In this document: positions 37,806 through 45,939 of the stretch, piece after piece
Layout of the letters: every line of letters starts with the position of its first letter
Position numbering within the stretch: the first letter of the stretch is position 1
Source: Phycisphaerae bacterium
Lineage (GTDB): Bacteria > Planctomycetota > Phycisphaerae > Tepidisphaerales > Tepidisphaeraceae
Assembly (NCBI GenBank): GCA_030448225.1
Contig: JAUJNJ010000050.1
Location: forward strand, 1-46,732
Direction: 5' to 3'
Length of the DNA: 46,732 nt
Notes under the pieces: model-generated
The model's input: only the letters and a program-made list of their open reading frames with translations
Told to the model about the DNA's origin: nothing
Database searches by the model: none
Made by a program: the position numbers and the translations under genes

Positions 37806-39053
37806 CTACGGCGCGACCGTCGCCGCGTCGACGACGGCATCGTCGAGCTTCGGCGCGGGCGCCGGCGGCGGGGCGGTTGTGGACGGCCGCGGCGGGGCGG
37901 GCTTGCGCATCGGGAAGTGGCGCTTGAGCTTCATGAAGTGCTTCTCGAACAAGTGCCAACTCAGCCACGCGAACACGAGGGTGACTGCGATCGCGACGAC
38001 GTAGAACAGCAGTTGCCCCGGCAGCGGCGAGCCGAGGAGCCGGGGAAAGCGGGCCGGCCCATACACGGCGTCGCGGATCGCGGCCATCAGCGGGTAGTGG
38101 AACAGGTACATCGCGTAACTCAGACGCCCGAACAGCCGCAGCCAAGATGCACTGAGAAGCATCGCGAGGACCGAGGCGGCCGGCCCGGCGACGACCCACA
38201 CGATGACTGCGGCGGTGACGAGGGAGATCGCGGAGTTGAAGAACGCGCCGGTCACCGTCGAGATCCACGGGTGCGCGGGCGGGATCATCATCAGGGCGCA
38301 GACGATCGCGGCGGCCCATCCGGCGATCATGAACGGGCGGACGTAAGCGCTCGGGTCGGGCGAGCGGACGAGCAGGGCGACCAAGCCACCGATCGCAAGG
38401 CCATCGGTGCGACAGAACGTCAGCGTGTAGATTGTGATCGGGTTCACGTCCGCCGCGTGCAGCGCCGCCCGCGAAGCGATCGCCGTTACGATCAGCACGA
38501 CGCACACCCGCGACACCGTCCGCGGCTTCAGCAGCAGCACGACGGCCGGCCACACGAGGTAGAACTGTTCCTCGATCGCGAGCGACCAGGAGACGTCGAG
38601 GATGCCGTGGACGAACGCGCCGCGCGCGGCGATTGCGAAATTCGAGAGGTGGAGCCAGTACCAAATCGCGTCCCGCTCGACAGACCCAAACTTGGCCGCC
38701 TTGTCGGGCGGGAGGATGTGGGGCAGGACCAGCAGCGAGAATGCGACGACCGCGTAATAGAGCGGGAAGATCCGCAGCATGCGCCGGCCGTAGAACGCCC
38801 GGAAGTTGCCCGGCCCGCCACGGGCGTCGAACAGGATGCCGGTGATGAGGAAGCCGGACAGGACGAAGAACACGTCCACTCCGTGCCCGCCATGACCCGC
38901 CAAGCCTACCCAAAAACGGTCGACGGCGGTCACCGGGGTCATGACGGTCATGTGGAAGACCATGACCATCAGGACGGCCAGCCCACGAACCCCGTCGAGC
39001 GCGCCGAAGTGCTGGTCGGATCGGGACGGTAGGGGGCGGTCGTCGTCGGGCAT
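37806..39053 (-). CDS. Acyltransferase-3 family integral membrane protein (OafA-like)
   Basis: The 415-residue protein has about ten hydrophobic helices. The family hallmarks are LDGVRGLAVLMVMVFHM with the catalytic His in the first helix, GVDVFFVLSGFLITGILFDA, FYGRRMLRIFPLYYAVV, and DVSWSLAIEEQFYLVWP. Members transfer acetyl or other acyl groups to sugars of surface polymers. A Pro/Ala-rich cytoplasmic tail (PPRPSTTAPPPAPAPK) ends the protein. ATG 39053 was preferred over longer frames because it starts 18 residues before the first motif. No polysaccharide cluster surrounds it. Confidence 0.92.
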   Translation of the reverse strand: MPDDDRPLPSRSDQHFGALDGVRGLAVLMVMVFHMTVMTPVTAVDRFWVGLAGHGGHGVDVFFVLSGFLITGILFDARGGPGNFRAFYGRRMLRIFPLYYAVVAFSLLVLPHILPPDKAAKFGSVERDAIWYWLHLSNFAIAARGAFVHGILDVSWSLAIEEQFYLVWPAVVLLLKPRTVSRVCVVLIVTAIASRAALHAADVNPITIYTLTFCRTDGLAIGGLVALLVRSPDPSAYVRPFMIAGWAAAIVCALMMIPPAHPWISTVTGAFFNSAISLVTAAVIVWVVAGPAASVLAMLLSASWLRLFGRLSYAMYLFHYPLMAAIRDAVYGPARFPRLLGSPLPGQLLFYVVAIAVTLVFAWLSWHLFEKHFMKLKRHFPMRKPAPPRPSTTAPPPAPAPKLDDAVVDAATVAP

Positions 39054-39345
39054 AAGCGAGTCTTGTCCAAATCGGATGCGATCGCCGCCGGCGCGGGCTG
39101 GTACCACCCTCGCGGTTGCAGATCGACGTCGACGGCCGGCGGTGGCGAAGCCGCTCGATTCCGGTAGCGGCAAGTGCATGACCGACTGGAGCACGTCAGG
39201 TCACGCCAGCCGAGGGGTGACGCTCGTCGCCGCCGTGGCCGTTACTACGCACGGAATATACCTCATGTTTGCGGGCATCGCCGGCGGCGACGAGAGGCAG
39301 CCGGCGGCAGCGGCCACCCTCGGTGTCCGAGCCCTTCAAACCTGA

Positions 39346-40341
39346 TCAAATGACCCGGTCCGCCAGCGGCTGGCCGCGCTCGAACCGCTTGAGGTTCGAC
39401 AGGAAGTGCGCGACGAGGCGGGGGAACTCGTCGGCGCTGCCGCCGGCGGTGTGGGGGGTGATGTAGCAGTTGGGGACGGTCCACAGCGGGTGGTCGGCGG
39501 GGAGCGGTTCGGGGTCGGTCACGTCGAGGTAGGCGCCGGCGAGGCGCTCCGACACGAGCGCGTCGAGCAGGGCGGGTTGGTCGACCGTGGTGCCGCGGCC
39601 GATGTTGTAGAACGTCGCGCCGGGCTTCATCAGGGCGAAGCGGCGGGCGTCGAAGAAGCGGTCGGTCTCCGCGTTCTGCGGCAGGATGTTCATCACGTGG
39701 TCGGCCGCCGGGAGGTGGGCGTCGGTCTGGTCGGTCGGCACGACGCGCACGCCCTCGTCGCCGCGGGGGCGGCGGCGGACGCAGGTGACGTTCATCCGCA
39801 GCGGCGCGAGCAACTCCACCAGCCGGGCGGCGATCGTGCCGTAGCCGACGATCAGCACCGACTGCCCGACGAGCAGGTGCGACCGCTGCCGGTGGCCGGC
39901 GGCGTGCCACGAGCCGGGCGCGTCGCGCTGGTCGAGCAGGCTCTGCGGGAGCTGGCGGGCGAGCGCGAGCATCATGGCGCACGCGTGCTCGGCGCACGGC
40001 TCCTTGTAGACGGATGAACTGTTGGTCAGGACCGCGCCGCGGCTGCGGACGGCGCTGCGGACGGCGTCGTTGTCGTAGCGAGTGTAGCCGGCCGTCGTGA
40101 GCTGCACCCACCGCAGGCGGCCGCTGTCGATCACCTGTTGCGGGTCGGGCTGGCCGAAGGCGACGTCGGCCTCGGCGAGCGCGGGGTCGGGCCGGGCGCC
40201 GACGAGGTTCGACGCCTGCAGGTCCGGCGGGAAGATCACCCGGTGCGGGCCGACGCCGCCCGTCAGCGCGTCACGGGCGGCGGGGGGGAGCAGCGTGTTG
40301 CACCAGATCGTCAACGGGTCGGCGTCATTCATGGATCGCAT
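39346..40341 (-). CDS. D-isomer-specific 2-hydroxyacid dehydrogenase
   Basis: The 331-residue protein has the two-domain fold of the family. The nucleotide site is SVLIVGYGTIAARLVELL (GxGxxA variant of GxGxxG). Catalytic positions appear as YNIGRGTTVDQ (Arg), DVTDPEPLPADHPLW (Glu) and CYITPHTAGGSADEFP (His), where a Trp/Phe-rich segment is typical. It reduces 2-keto acids with NAD(P)H; which acid is unclear. ATG 40341 or the ATG nine bases later (40332) both fit. No clear ribosome binding site distinguishes them. No signal peptide. The frame is intact. Confidence 0.9.
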   Translation of the reverse strand: MRSMNDADPLTIWCNTLLPPAARDALTGGVGPHRVIFPPDLQASNLVGARPDPALAEADVAFGQPDPQQVIDSGRLRWVQLTTAGYTRYDNDAVRSAVRSRGAVLTNSSSVYKEPCAEHACAMMLALARQLPQSLLDQRDAPGSWHAAGHRQRSHLLVGQSVLIVGYGTIAARLVELLAPLRMNVTCVRRRPRGDEGVRVVPTDQTDAHLPAADHVMNILPQNAETDRFFDARRFALMKPGATFYNIGRGTTVDQPALLDALVSERLAGAYLDVTDPEPLPADHPLWTVPNCYITPHTAGGSADEFPRLVAHFLSNLKRFERGQPLADRVI

Positions 40342-40578
40342 CAGTAACACCCGCGACGCTCGGAGGAAAGGTGCGTTGCCGGCGTGGTGTGATGCGTCCG
40401 ATCGACGCGGGTTCCACTGGTAAGCGCCGGACGAGTCGAGCGTCATTCGGACGCCCGCGTCGCGCCGCACTTTACGCCGCGGGCGGAAGCCCACAGTTCG
40501 CCTGCGGAACGAGCGAGGGCTCGCGCACGCCGGGCATCTCCGCCCCCCCGCGAGCGGTGTATGCGCGTTCCCCGCGGA

Positions 40579-40606
40579 TTGACATTGCGCGAGGGTGCCA
40601 TATACT
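40579..40606 (+). promoter_or_regulatory. Consensus promoter of the tRNA-Thr/tuf cluster
   Basis: A perfect TTGACA (40579-40584) and TATACT (40601-40606) are 16 bases apart, about 100 bases before tRNA-Thr. It is the best sigma-70-type promoter in the window and probably drives the tRNA and tuf. Confidence 0.8.
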
Positions 40607-40708
40607 CTCCGCCCTTCAACGCTTCCGGTGCGCCCACGGCAAGCGCGTGCGCGGCCGGGCCGAGAAGCGACCAGCGCGGGAGGGCCGATCTCCCCCGCTA
40701 CAGGTGCT

Positions 40709-40780
40709 GCTGCCATAGCTCAGTGGTAGAGCGCCACCTTGGTAAGGTGGAGGTCCAGGGTTCAAGCCCCTGTGGCAGCT
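40709..40780 (+). tRNA. tRNA-Thr (anticodon GGT)
   Basis: The acceptor gctgcca/tggcagc, D arm gctc/gagc, anticodon stem ccacc/ggtgg with loop ttggtaa, variable aggtc, and T arm caggg-ttcaagc-ccctg all fit. Length is 72 bases and CCA is not encoded. A tRNA-Thr just before tuf is a classical bacterial arrangement. Confidence 0.96.
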
Positions 40781-40806
40781 CTGGCGGCATCCGGCATTTG
40801 GCATGC

Positions 40807-40924
40807 GGCAGTGCGTGCGTCAAAGGATGAAGGATGAAGGCGGAAGGATGAAAATAGAACTGGTGTGAATCCGGTTCTCTTTTCATCCTTCGTCCTTCCG
40901 ACTTCATCCTTGATCGCACTGCCT
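40807..40924. repeat. Inverted repeat of ggatgaa words
   Basis: The left arm runs from ggcagtgcgtgcgtcaaagg through aggatgaaggcggaaggatg. The right arm runs from ttctcttttcatccttcgtc to atccttgatcgcactgcc. About 50 bases pair with few mismatches; the centre is short. It lies between tRNA-Thr and tuf in the transcribed leader. Confidence 0.75.
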
Positions 40925-41048
40925 CATCCCTAATGCCGGGGGTCGAGGATTGGACATAACAGAAGGGGCGAGGCTTTCTTCGCCCGGGCGGCTTCGACAA
41001 CCACCCGCGACCTGATTTACCCCACAGGATCTCTGGAGGATCCAGACC

Positions 41049-42255
41049 ATGGCTAAGGGCGTATTCGAACGTAAGAAACCCCACGTGAACGTCGGCACCA
41101 TCGGTCACATCGACCACGGCAAGACGACGCTGACCGCGGCCCTCTCCGCCCGCTCGCAGGCGAAGTTCGGCACGACGGCCAAGAACTACAAGGACATCGC
41201 CAAGGGCGGCACCGAGCGCGACGCGACCAAGACGGTCACGATCTCGGCCGCCCACGTCGAGTACGAGTCCGAAGCCCGGCACTACGCCCACGTCGACTGC
41301 CCCGGCCACGCCGACTACATCAAGAACATGATCACCGGCGCCGCCCAGATGGACGGCGATCCTGGTCGTGTCCGCCGCCGACGGCCCGATGCCCCAGACG
41401 CGCGAGCACATCCTGCTCGCCCGCCAGGTCGGCGTGCCGAAGATCGTCGTCTTCCTCAACAAGATCGACCTCGTCGACGACCCCGAGCTGCTCGAGCTCG
41501 TCGAGATGGAGATCCGCGAGCTGCTGACGAAGTACGGGTTCCCCGGCGACGACACCTCGATCGTCCGCGGCTCGTCCAAGCCCGCCCTCGACGCCCTGGG
41601 CGACGCGACGGCCAACGCGCTGATCGACGAGGCTCGTCGCGCGCTGGACGACTACATCCCGATCCCCACCCGCGAGGTCGACAAGCCGTTCCTCATGCCG
41701 ATCGAGGACGTGCTCGATCAAGGGCCGCGGCACGGTCGGCACCGGCCGTATCGAGCGCGGCATGTGCAAGGTCGGCGACACGATCGAGATCGTCGGAAGC
41801 CGAACAAGACGACCGTCGTCACCGGCATCGAGGCGTTCAACAAGACGCTCGACAACGGCCAGGCCGGCGAGAACGTCGGCGTGCTGCTCCGCGGCGTGGA
41901 GAAGGACGACCTCGAGCGCGGCCAGGTGCTGTGTGCGCCCAAGAGCATCATGCCCCACCAGAAGTTCGAGGCCGAGGTCTACGTGCTGACCAAGGAGGAG
42001 GGCGGGCGCCACACCCTGTTCTTCACCGGGTACCGCCCGCAGTTCTACTTCCGCACGACCGACGTCACCGGCTCGGCCAAGCTGCTCGGCGGGGCCGAGA
42101 GGGTCCTGCCCGGCGACACCGCGCCGATGGAAGTCGCGCTCCAGGCCCCGACCGCCAGGGCGGAGAAGCTCCCCTTCGCCGTCCGCGCGGGCGCTAAGCC
42201 CGCGGGCACCGGCGCGGTCACAAAGAACATCGCGACCGGCCCCGAGAAGAAGTAA
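41049..42255 (+). CDS. tuf: Elongation factor Tu (frame-broken in the consensus)
   Basis: EF-Tu delivers aminoacyl-tRNA to the ribosome. The start has a good ribosome binding site (ctggagg) and reads [21 protein letters not shown]1 is GHIDHGKT, G3 is DCPGHADY and G4 is NKID. The frame changes at about 41357 (after AAQMDG). It changes again near 41716 and returns near 41807, which restores [15 protein letters not shown] and then [16 protein letters not shown]. The joined protein is about 402 residues, normal for the family. Two regions differ from the usual consensus. Switch I reads [17 protein letters not shown] in place of ...RGITINTSHVEY, and the last 30 residues ([18 protein letters not shown]) differ from the common FAIREGGRTVGAGVVT. 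The gene cannot be dead in this housekeeping context, so the breaks are probably sequence errors. Confidence 0.93.
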
Positions 42256-42354
42256 AGTAACCGAGCCGTCTCCGAACGAGCCGGCGGCGGGCGGCCCTCG
42301 TGCCGCCGGCCGCCGGCTCGTCGGGGATCGGGCTGTTCCCCGCAAGGTGCTGTT

Positions 42355-42519
42355 ATGGCTAAAGAAAGCCGCGAGATGGTCTGGCTGCAGTGCACCGAGA
42401 CCGGCGACCTGAACTACCGCACGGAGATCAAAGTGGCCGGCGGCGCGCAAAAGGTGGAGGTCAAGAAGTACTGCCCCCGCCTCCGCCGCCATACCATGCA
42501 TAAGGTGAAGCGGAAGTGA
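42355..42519 (+). CDS. rpmG: 50S ribosomal protein L33
   Basis: The 54-residue protein reads [18 protein letters not shown]...[22 protein letters not shown]. Its size, the KYCPR-x-x-RHTxH pattern and its place between tuf and tRNA-Trp/secE identify L33. Zinc-binding L33 has two CxxC pairs. Here each pair has lost its second Cys (CTET and CPRL), leaving two of four, so it is a zinc-free or half-site form. The start ATG has gcaaggtgctgtt upstream, a modest ribosome binding site. Confidence 0.92.
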   Translation: MAKESREMVWLQCTETGDLNYRTEIKVAGGAQKVEVKKYCPRLRRHTMHKVKRK

Positions 42520-42523
42520 ACGG

Positions 42524-42621
42524 GATCGCGGATTGCGGATTTCGGATTGCGGATTGAAGAGATGGCGCGTTTCGGGCGTCGAGTTCAATCCGCAATCCGC
42601 AATCCCAAATCCGCAATCTGC
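42524..42621. repeat. Inverted repeat of gcggatt words
   Basis: The left arm (42524-42558) is gcggatt/tcggatt repeated; the right arm (42584-42621) is caatccg repeated. They pair over about 35 bases around a 25-base centre. The element starts 5 bases after the rpmG stop and ends 2 bases before tRNA-Trp. Confidence 0.8.
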
Positions 42622-42623
42622 TT

Positions 42624-42696
42624 ACGCCGGTAGCTCAATTGGCAGAGCAGCCGTCTCCAAAGCGGCAGGTTGCAGGTTCGATTCCTGCCCGGCGTG
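42624..42696 (+). tRNA. tRNA-Trp (anticodon CCA)
   Basis: The acceptor acgccgg/ccggcgt with discriminator g, D arm gctc/gagc, anticodon stem gccgt/gcggc with loop ctccaaa, variable aggtt, and T arm gcagg-ttcgatt-cctgc all fit. Position just before secE is the usual bacterial order. Confidence 0.96.
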
Positions 42697-42769
42697 TTAG
42701 CCGAGGTGCGAGGGCGGGCGCGGGCGACGGTCCCGCGAGCCGGGCCTGGCGCGGCAAAAGGCGGTACGT

Positions 42770-43327
42770 ATGGCGTCCGAGACGAGAGAGATCCAGGAGA
42801 AGAACGTGACGAGCGGACCCGCGCCCGACGCCGACGACGTCCGCGACGACGACGACAAGGCGCGCCCCGACTACGTGCCCGCCGCCGGCCGGCAGGGCGG
42901 GACCGGCTTCTTCTCGATCTACAAGAAGGGCCAGGGGTACTGGACCCGCATGGGCACCGCCATCGCCGCGGCGCTGCTCGGGGTTCTGACCGCGTACAAC
43001 GTCTACAACTACCGCGCGTTCTTCGGCATGGGCGGGCGGCCGGGCGTGGCGATGGGCGTGGCCGCCGCGATGTTCGCCCTGTTCGCGTTCTTCATGTGGC
43101 GGCTGATCAACAAGCCGGCCAACGCCGAGTTCCTCATCGCGACCGACAGCGAGATGAAGAAGGTCAACTGGACCAGCCGCAAGGAGCTGATCGGGTCGAC
43201 CAAGGTCGTGATCCTCTTCATGTTCTTCATCGCGTTCTTCCTCGCCGTGATCGATGTGCTGTTCTCCGGCTTCTTCCAACTGATCGGCGTGCTCCACGAG
43301 GGCACCAGCACCATCGGCGGCGGCTGA
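42770..43327 (+). CDS. secE: Protein translocase subunit SecE, extended form
   Basis: SecE clamps SecY in the translocon. The conserved C-terminal part is present: an amphipathic helix SEMKKVNWTSRKELIGSTKV and a final membrane helix (VVILFMFFIAFFLAVIDVLF). Before it lie a charged N-terminus rich in Asp and Lys and two extra membrane helices (about 60-80 and 88-108). This gives three in 185 residues, against about 60 residues and one helix in Gram-positive forms and 127 residues and three helices in E. coli. ATG 42770 begins MASETREIQEKNVTSG; an ATG is not clearly preceded by a ribosome binding site. nusG follows, as usual. Confidence 0.92.
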   Translation: MASETREIQEKNVTSGPAPDADDVRDDDDKARPDYVPAAGRQGGTGFFSIYKKGQGYWTRMGTAIAAALLGVLTAYNVYNYRAFFGMGGRPGVAMGVAAAMFALFAFFMWRLINKPANAEFLIATDSEMKKVNWTSRKELIGSTKVVILFMFFIAFFLAVIDVLFSGFFQLIGVLHEGTSTIGGG

Positions 43328-43334
43328 GGCCGAA

Positions 43335-43426
43335 GAGTTGCTCGTTGCTAGTTGTCAGTTGCTAGTGAAGGCAATAACGGGTCCCTTTCTTCCCACTAGC
43401 AACCAGCAACTGACGACCAGCAACTA
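43335..43426. repeat. Inverted repeat of ttgctag words (secE-nusG spacer)
   Basis: The left arm (43335-43367) has gttgctagttgtcagttgct; the right arm (43394-43426) has the matching actagcaaccagcaactgac. The 33-base arms pair almost completely. The element fills nearly the whole spacer. The same word recurs at 45940-46030. Confidence 0.8.
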
Positions 43427-43445
43427 ATCTCCCCCCGAGCCCACC

Positions 43446-43988
43446 ATGAACTTCTTCGTCCTGCGAGTCGCGAGCAACAAGGAAGACCGCGTGCGGGAGG
43501 CGTTGGCCCGCAAGGTCAAGATCGAGGGCCTCGAGACCCACGTCGGCCGCATCCTCGTGCCGACCGAGCGCGTCCGCCAGATCAAGGACGGCAAGCGCCG
43601 CGACAGCGACCGCAAGCTCTACCCCGGCTACGTCTTCATCGAGCTCGACCTCGACAAGAACGGGATGATCCCCGAGAAGGTCTGGTTCACGATCAAGGAG
43701 ACCGAGGGCGTCGGCGACTTCATCGGGTCCAACGGCAAGCCCACCCCGATGGGCCCCAAGGACCAGGCGAAGATGGTCGAGGAGGCCGAGAAGCCGACCG
43801 ACGAGGTCACCAGCGACATCAAGTTCAACAAGAACGACAAGATCAAGGTCACCAACGGCGCGTTCCAGAACTTCGAGGGCGAGGTCGACGAGGTGATCGC
43901 CGACAAGGGCATGGTCCGGATCATCACCACGATCTTCGGCCGCCCCACGCCGCTCGAACTCGAGTACTGGCAGATCGAGAAGATGTGA
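43446..43988 (+). CDS. nusG: Transcription termination/antitermination protein NusG
   Basis: The 180-residue protein has the NGN domain (MNFFVLRVASNKEDRVREAL, then LYPGYVFIELDLDKNGMIPE, WFTIKETEGVGDFIG). A C-terminal KOW domain follows (KIKVTNGAFQNFEGEVDEVI). NusG links RNA polymerase to Rho or to the ribosome. The canonical V-R-xTxGV is here IKETEGVGDF. A short charged linker (EEAEKPTDEVTSDI) joins the domains. No ribosome binding site is evident in the sequence derived from the hairpin element just upstream. The frame is intact. Confidence 0.95.
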   Translation: MNFFVLRVASNKEDRVREALARKVKIEGLETHVGRILVPTERVRQIKDGKRRDSDRKLYPGYVFIELDLDKNGMIPEKVWFTIKETEGVGDFIGSNGKPTPMGPKDQAKMVEEAEKPTDEVTSDIKFNKNDKIKVTNGAFQNFEGEVDEVIADKGMVRIITTIFGRPTPLELEYWQIEKM

Positions 43989-43998
43989 CCGTGCGGGC

Positions 43999-44074
43999 CG
44001 TGACGAGTGAGCAGTGATGCGTGAAACGGCCGAGACGTCCGTCTCGCTTCGCGGATCACTCCTCACTCGTCACG
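43999..44074. repeat. Inverted repeat of gtgacgagtgag words (after nusG)
   Basis: cgtgacgagtgagcagtgat at the left is answered by atcactcctcactcgtcacg at the right, and an inner cgagacg/cgtctcg pair extends the stem. It ends 10 bases before the next start codon. Confidence 0.8.
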
Positions 44075-44083
44075 AAATCCCCC

Positions 44084-44419
44084 ATGGAAAAGCTCTGGCA
44101 ATACTACGGCAACTTCCAGAGCGCCCGCGGCAGCTTCGGCGGGCTGCCGTCGTGGGCCCGGGCGATCGTCTTCCTCATGGCGTTGCCGGGAATTGCGTTG
44201 GCCGTCTTGTCATTGGTCGGCCTCCTTGTTAGTATCCTCGCCCTTTTACTGCTGACCGTGCCGGCCTACCGCGTCCTCCGGAGCCTTACCGGAACCGACG
44301 ACGAAACCCGCGTGCCGCAGCAGGGCGAATGGCTCGGCGGCGCGGCCGCGGCGCCCGCCCGACGAAAGCAGGTCGAGGCGACCGTCGTGGACTCGGCCCC
44401 CGGGGTCGACGAAACCTAG
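44084..44419 (+). CDS. Small membrane protein between nusG and rplK
   Basis: The 111-residue protein reads MEKLWQYYGNFQSARGSFGG, then two adjoining hydrophobic stretches (about residues 27-62; SWARAIVFLMALPGIALAVL and following). A polar C-terminal tail (GTDDETRVPQQGEWLGG...) ends it. One or two membrane helices are likely. I know no family. Its place within the nusG-rplK segment, where most bacteria have nothing, suggests a lineage-specific insertion cotranscribed with ribosomal genes. The ATG has no evident ribosome binding site because the hairpin element lies immediately upstream. Confidence 0.7.
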   Translation: MEKLWQYYGNFQSARGSFGGLPSWARAIVFLMALPGIALAVLSLVGLLVSILALLLLTVPAYRVLRSLTGTDDETRVPQQGEWLGGAAAAPARRKQVEATVVDSAPGVDET

Positions 44420-44552
44420 AACCGACCAGGACGACCCCGAACTTCCCCCGTTTCGCCGCCGGCCCGAAGGGCCCGCCGCGGTCGAGCCGCGTGGGACGGT
44501 CACGGGCACGAAAGTCAGTGGCGACCCCAGCGTCGCGAGAGCGAGATCAGTC

Positions 44553-44981
44553 ATGGCGAAGAAGGAAATCACGGTCCAGTTCAAGCTCCAGGCCCCCGGC
44601 GGCACCGCGACCCCCGCGCCGCCGATCGGCCCGGCCCTCGGCCAGCACGGCATCAACCCCGGCCAGTTCATCCAGCGCTTCAACGCGATGAGCGCCCACC
44701 TCAAGGGCAAGGTCGTCGGCGTGCTGGTGACGGCGTACAAGGACCGCACGTTCGACCTCGAGCTCAAGAGCTCGCCCACGAGCGTCCTGCTGAAGGACGC
44801 CGTCAAGGCCGAGAAGGGCAGCGGCGAGCCGAACAAGACCAAGATCGGCACCGTCACGATGGAGCAGTGCCGCGGCATCGCCAAGGAGAAGGGCAAGGAC
44901 CTCAACGCCTTCGACATCGACAAGGCCGCCCTCATCGTCGCCGGCACCGCCCGCTCGATGGGCATCAACGTCGAAGGCTGA
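44553..44981 (+). CDS. rplK: 50S ribosomal protein L11
   Basis: The 142-residue protein matches L11 throughout: KKEITVQFKLQAPGGTATPA, then PPIGPALGQHGINPGQFIQR (the thiostrepton/rRNA-binding N-terminal domain), VLVTAYKDRTFDLELKSSPT and, at the end, GTARSMGINVEG. L11 binds the GTPase-associated region of 23S rRNA and the L10 stalk. ATG 44553 is the usual start. The frame is intact. Confidence 0.97.
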   Translation: MAKKEITVQFKLQAPGGTATPAPPIGPALGQHGINPGQFIQRFNAMSAHLKGKVVGVLVTAYKDRTFDLELKSSPTSVLLKDAVKAEKGSGEPNKTKIGTVTMEQCRGIAKEKGKDLNAFDIDKAALIVAGTARSMGINVEG

Positions 44982-44995
44982 TCGCCCCACGACCC

Positions 44996-45124
44996 GTGCC
45001 CCAACTCGACTACGAGCCGCGCGGGCCGGAGCAACGGCCCTGGTGGCGCATGTCGTTGAGCCAATGGGTCATCGTTGTCGCGCTGATACTGCTGCTCGCA
45101 CAGTGCTTCACGGTGCGACCGTGA
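44996..45124 (+). CDS. Possible 42-residue membrane peptide between rplK and rplA
   Basis: A GTG at 44996 starts a frame that reads PQLDYEPRGPEQRPWWRMSL, then a single membrane helix (WVIVVALILLLAQCF) and VRP before TGA at 45122-45124. It begins 14 bases after the rplK stop. The polar, proline-rich head followed by one helix is a real-protein pattern, not random GC-rich code. No ribosome binding site is clear, so translation could be coupled to rplK. No family is recognised. An inner ATG near 45050 would give a shorter form. Confidence 0.5.
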   Translation: MPQLDYEPRGPEQRPWWRMSLSQWVIVVALILLLAQCFTVRP

Positions 45125-45230
45125 GCACGGGTCGCCCGAACGAGAATCAAAAGGCCGAACCACGGGCCGCAACAGTGGGAGCTTCGGCCGGGAGCTGTTT
45201 CACCCGCCGGTCCAAGGAGCGCAGCACGAC

Positions 45231-45932
45231 ATGGCCAAAGTCGTCGTCGAACGCAGGTCCAAACGTTACACCGAAGCCGCGAAGAACCCGATCGTCGACC
45301 CGGTCCCGCTGGACCAGGCCGTCGAGGCGGTGAAGAACTTCAAGGCGACGAAGTTCGACCAGTCGGTCGAGCTGATCTTCTCCCTCGGGATCGACCCCAA
45401 GCAGGCCGACCAGATGATCCGCGGCTCGCTGTCGCTGCCCCACGGCATCGGCAAGAGCAAGCGCGTCGTCGCGTTCTGCCCCGACCATCTCGCGCCCCAG
45501 GCCACCGCCGCCGGCGCCGTGCGGGCCGGCGGGGCCGACCTCGTGGCCGCGATCGAGAAGGAGAACTTCACCGACTTCGACGTGGCGATCGCCACGCCGG
45601 ACATGATGCGGTTCGTCGGCCGCCTCGGTAAGGTGCTCGGCCCCAAGGGCCTGATGCCCTCGCCCAAGGCCGGCACGGTGACGCCGAACGTCGCCGACGC
45701 GGTCAAGGAATACGCGGCGGGCAAGGTCGAGTTCCGCAACGACGCGGGCGGGAACATCCACAGCGTGGTCGGGAAGGTGAGCTTCGACAAGCAGAAGCTC
45801 GTCGACAACGCCAACGCGATGATCGCCCAGATCCGCAAGATGAAGCCGCAGACGAGCAAGGGCGCGTACTTCAAGAAGATCGTGCTCAAGAGCTCGATGA
45901 GCCCCGCGGTGCCCGTGGCCGTGCAGATGTGA
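45231..45932 (+). CDS. rplA: 50S ribosomal protein L1
   Basis: The 233-residue protein matches L1: KRYTEAAKNPIVDPVPLDQA, KFDQSVELIFSLGIDPKQAD, VRGSLSLPHG-like IRGSLSLPHGIGKSKRV, LGKVLGPKGLMPSPKAGTVT and KAGKVEFRNDAGGNIHSVVG-like text near the end. L1 forms the mobile E-site stalk and often represses its own operon. Spacing to rplK is unusually long (250 bases) because of the small frame at 44996-45124. A ribosome binding site (aaggagcg) precedes the ATG. The frame is intact. Confidence 0.97.
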   Translation: MAKVVVERRSKRYTEAAKNPIVDPVPLDQAVEAVKNFKATKFDQSVELIFSLGIDPKQADQMIRGSLSLPHGIGKSKRVVAFCPDHLAPQATAAGAVRAGGADLVAAIEKENFTDFDVAIATPDMMRFVGRLGKVLGPKGLMPSPKAGTVTPNVADAVKEYAAGKVEFRNDAGGNIHSVVGKVSFDKQKLVDNANAMIAQIRKMKPQTSKGAYFKKIVLKSSMSPAVPVAVQM

Positions 45933-45939
45933 GGCGGAG

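Noticed and set aside
41350..41810. Programmed frameshifting in tuf
   Set aside because: There is no slippery heptamer or downstream stimulator, three switches would be needed, and neighbouring blocks show the same kind of random breaks.
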